From positions 2,006,262-2,070,261 of the forward strand of contig JAQNBH010000003.1 in the NCBI GenBank assembly GCA_028752905.1: a stretch of 64,000 bases of DNA. The letters run 5' to 3'. Below are positions 61,903 to 64,000 of this stretch, one piece after another (the first letter of the stretch is position 1; every line of letters starts with the position of its first letter). The DNA comes from Cladorhizidae sp. MBARI D1340-BT2 (lineage: Eukaryota > Porifera > Demospongiae > Poecilosclerida > Cladorhizidae). The position numbers were made by a program, and so were the translations under genes. Below the pieces are notes generated by a model that was given only the letters and a program-made list of their open reading frames with translations, ran no database searches and had not been told where the DNA came from.

Positions 61903-63265
61903 TGGCGCTGCGAACAGGGTACCAAACCCGAGGAAGAAACCCGTCTAGAGCCCAATCAGTCTCTCTTGGAATATTCCTGCACTCTTCCACGGTCTAGAAC
62001 CTTTCGTCTCGGTCATCTGGCAATTCTTCGACTACTACTCAACTCGCCGCTTTTTCCTGTCTATTAGTCATTCCCTACACATTCCACGCTGGGGATCTCC
62101 TCAGGATTGATCTAGATGTTGAAAGGGGATCTGATTTTCTGGCATGGGAGAAACAGTGGAATTCTTATATGACTCTCTCTGGCCTAGCTGGATCGGAGGC
62201 CACCATCAAGGTACACGCCCTCCAGTTTTGCATGTCACGTGCGACTCTCACCATAGTGGACAACCTCGGTCTTACTGATGCCCAGAGAGCTGATCAAGCT
62301 CAAATCATTGCTGGCCTGAAGCAGTATGTCCAGGGACGGATCAATGAAACCATTGAGCGCCGTAGCTTCAGGCAACGCAAACAGGCATCAGGTGAAACCT
62401 TTGATGACTATCTCATTTCACTCAGAGAACTGGCTAAAACCTGCAATTTCTGTGACAACAAATGCCTCCAGAACAGCCTACGTGATCAGCTGGTGGAAGG
62501 TGTCATGGACACGGACACTGTCCAGGATCTCCTCAAGGAGCAGAACTTAACTTTGGAGAGTGCCATAAAAATTTGTTGGGCCATGGAGGCTGCCAAGAAG
62601 GAGTTGCACATGAGGTCAGATGTATCCTGCTCTGCCCTAGATTCTGCTTCAAGTGAGTCTATAAGTGCTGTCAGTAGGTATAAGCAGTCCAAGGGAAAGA
62701 AAGTTCCTGCATCACCCACGGTAGGCTTTGGTGCTTGCCGTGGTTGTGCCAGTGGCCAGGCGGAGCACCTTGAGGCGCGTCGCACATCCAGTCCTGCCTT
62801 CAGGTCAGTCTGCAGCCACTGTGGGAGAACAGGTCATTACCACACTCTCACCAGTTTCGTTGATCCGTCCCTGGACATACTGCTTCAGGCCAGCAATGAT
62901 CTGAGCTTGATCAGCTCTCTGGGCATCAGTAAGACCGAGGTTGTCCACAATGGTGAGAGTCGCACGTGACATGCAAAACTGGAGGGCGTGTACCTTGATG
63001 GCGGCCTCCGATCCAGCTAGGCCAGAGAGTCATATAAGAATTCCACTGTTTCTCCCATGCCAGAAAATCAGATCCCCTGTCGACATCTAGATCAATCCTG
63101 AGGAGATCCCCAGCGCGGAATGTGTAGGGCATGACTAATAGACAGGAAAAAGCGGCGAGTTGAGTAGTAGTCGAAGAATTGCCAGACGACCGAGACGAAA
63201 GGTTCTAGACCGTGGAAGAGTGCAGGAAGATTCCAAGAGAGACTGATTGGGCTCTAGATGGGTTT
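61903..63265 (+). mobile_element. Ty3/gypsy 5' fragment folded back as an inverted duplication
   Basis: Positions 61938-62350 recur in reverse complement at 62854-63265 with few mismatches, around a unique centre of about 500 bp. The arms hold the leader and start of gag; the centre holds the rest of gag. No RT or integrase is present, so the insertion is a truncated, inverted copy. Confidence 0.85.
62169..62853 (+). pseudogene. Gypsy gag (capsid plus zinc knuckle), truncated at the fold-back
   Basis: In frame with the upstream leader (FLAWEKQWNSYM-type segment before 62169): MTLSGLAGSEATIKVHALQF, QYVQGRINETIERRSFRQRK, ASGETFDDYLISLRELAKTC, LRDQLVEGVMD, a Ser-rich linker, and the knuckle start CSHCGRTGHYH (about 62812-62844). 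Capsid-like helices are the retrotransposon gag type. The apparent extension to 62969 is antisense sequence from the inverted copy, not gag. The true start is probably near 62087, where the leader frame opens. Confidence 0.8.
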
Positions 63266-63795
63266 TAGTTAATATTATGCAGACGCCCTTTACCATATGT
63301 AACCACACCCACATCCTGTATGTATATAACAAGCTTACACACATACATTATGTCAGTTACTGCGTACATCACTATTATTATACTTATACTACGTGACGAG
63401 TTATTCTCTATGTACGCAGTAACTCTAGCGCAGTGTAGTCAGTCTTCATAGACCCAGAGCTACCAGGGTCAGATAGCGCCACCAGTGGCATCGCTATACC
63501 AGAGGACACCGTTGTATTGTACCGTTGTTGTATTGAGCTCACCACGAATCCGTGACCTTTCTTAGGGACCCTGACCTTTCGTCGGCAGGCGCTAGGCCTG
63601 CTGCTGGGCGTCTGGTTGGTCCCTTCGATCGGCCCTGGAGTAGTCGGTCTCTGGTGATGGGGTTGCTTGGCCCTTGATATGGGCGAACCCTCCAAGGTCT
63701 GGCCTGCAGGATTCAACTGTCTCCAGGACCACGGGCGTGGTATTCCCATAACCGACTAACCATAACCATCCTATAAGACTAAGCCCGCTTAAGCA
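63266..63795. other. Probable LTR/leader of the right-edge gypsy element
   Basis: Contains the 13-bp inverted pair TTACTGCGTACAT / ATGTACGCAGTAA (about 63357-63369 and 63409-63421) and no supported gene. It directly precedes a gag start, so it is inferred to be LTR plus 5' leader. Confidence 0.4.
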
Positions 63796-64000
63796 ATGCC
63801 TGTGGTCAAGTGTCCCATAGAGGGTTGCACTTATGAAACTGAGGATCTGGTGGACATAGTGGTAGTCGCACTACTCAATGGGCACCTCATCAGCCACACC
63901 CCACCCACACCACATCAGGCCCACCACAATACCAAGCTGGAGCCAGTCAAGCGGCCTGTGGTTAAGTCCGAGGGGACAGCGGAAGAATGGCAGTACTTCC
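63796..64000 (+). CDS. Gypsy gag N-terminus, cut by the window end
   Basis: ATG at 63796 and 68 open codons to the edge: MPVVKCPIEGCTYETED, GHLISHTPPTP, VKRPVVKSEGTAEEWQYF. It aligns with the gag start of the minus-strand element at 40413-45438 (CPFDDC...FLSAHSMTH, VKRPDITSAGTSEDWTYF), including a C-x4-C and H-x-x-x-H spacing like a C2H2 finger. It therefore marks a second, differently oriented member of the same gypsy group continuing beyond the window. Confidence 0.75.
   Translation, partial: MPVVKCPIEGCTYETEDLVDIVVVALLNGHLISHTPPTPHQAHHNTKLEPVKRPVVKSEGTAEEWQYF

Noticed and set aside
62854..62969. C-terminal extension of the gag ORF (TSFVDPSLDILLQASND...)
   Set aside because: This is the antisense of the gag start, created by the inverted duplication.

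Overview
The window is from an animal nuclear genome: genes are split by GT-AG introns, a metazoan-type nucleoporin is present, and there are hAT, piggyBac-like, Ty3/gypsy and non-LTR elements. The extreme density of short-unit minisatellites and the retroelement mix would fit an early-branching marine invertebrate such as a sponge, but the species cannot be fixed from the sequence. By my tally tandem arrays cover about 27 kb, some two-fifths of the window.

Positions 318-38891 hold one plus-strand host gene. I reconstruct it as NUP50 (nuclear pore / importin-alpha cofactor) from six exons whose reading phases all match (318-389, 468-514, 19607-19776, 29192-29475, 37222-37339, 38199-38740; 410 codons plus stop), with a poly(A) signal at 38886. 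Its 19-kb second intron holds a 20-bp array, a MITE cluster, a 3.9-kb pyrimidine-rich array, and an apparently intact hAT transposon (10439-13629) inserted into a 32-bp minisatellite. Intron 3 holds a decayed hAT, small MITEs, a piggyBac-like element bounded by TTAA, and more arrays. Intron 4 holds an antisense hAT pseudogene into which at least five minisatellites have grown. Intron 5 is mostly a 27-bp array.

Positions 39-52 kb are a retroelement graveyard. They hold a minus-strand Ty3/gypsy element with gag, protease, RT, RNase H and integrase (40413-45438), a minus-strand non-LTR element with a CCHC knuckle and restriction-like endonuclease motif (about 45860-47930) plus a 3' fragment of the same family (49960-50190), a second non-LTR RT fragment on the plus strand flanked by a 93-bp direct repeat (47959-49552), and a deleted minus-strand gypsy element (50709-52290).

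Positions 54-62 kb contain, between arrays, three phase-compatible minus-strand exons. They would give the stalk, transmembrane helix and cytoplasmic tail of a single-pass membrane protein (61592-61363, 57322-57220, 54262-54180); its extracellular exons are not identified and probably lie beyond the window. The right end has a gypsy gag folded back on itself as a 413-bp inverted duplication (61938-63265) and the start of another gypsy gag at 63796.
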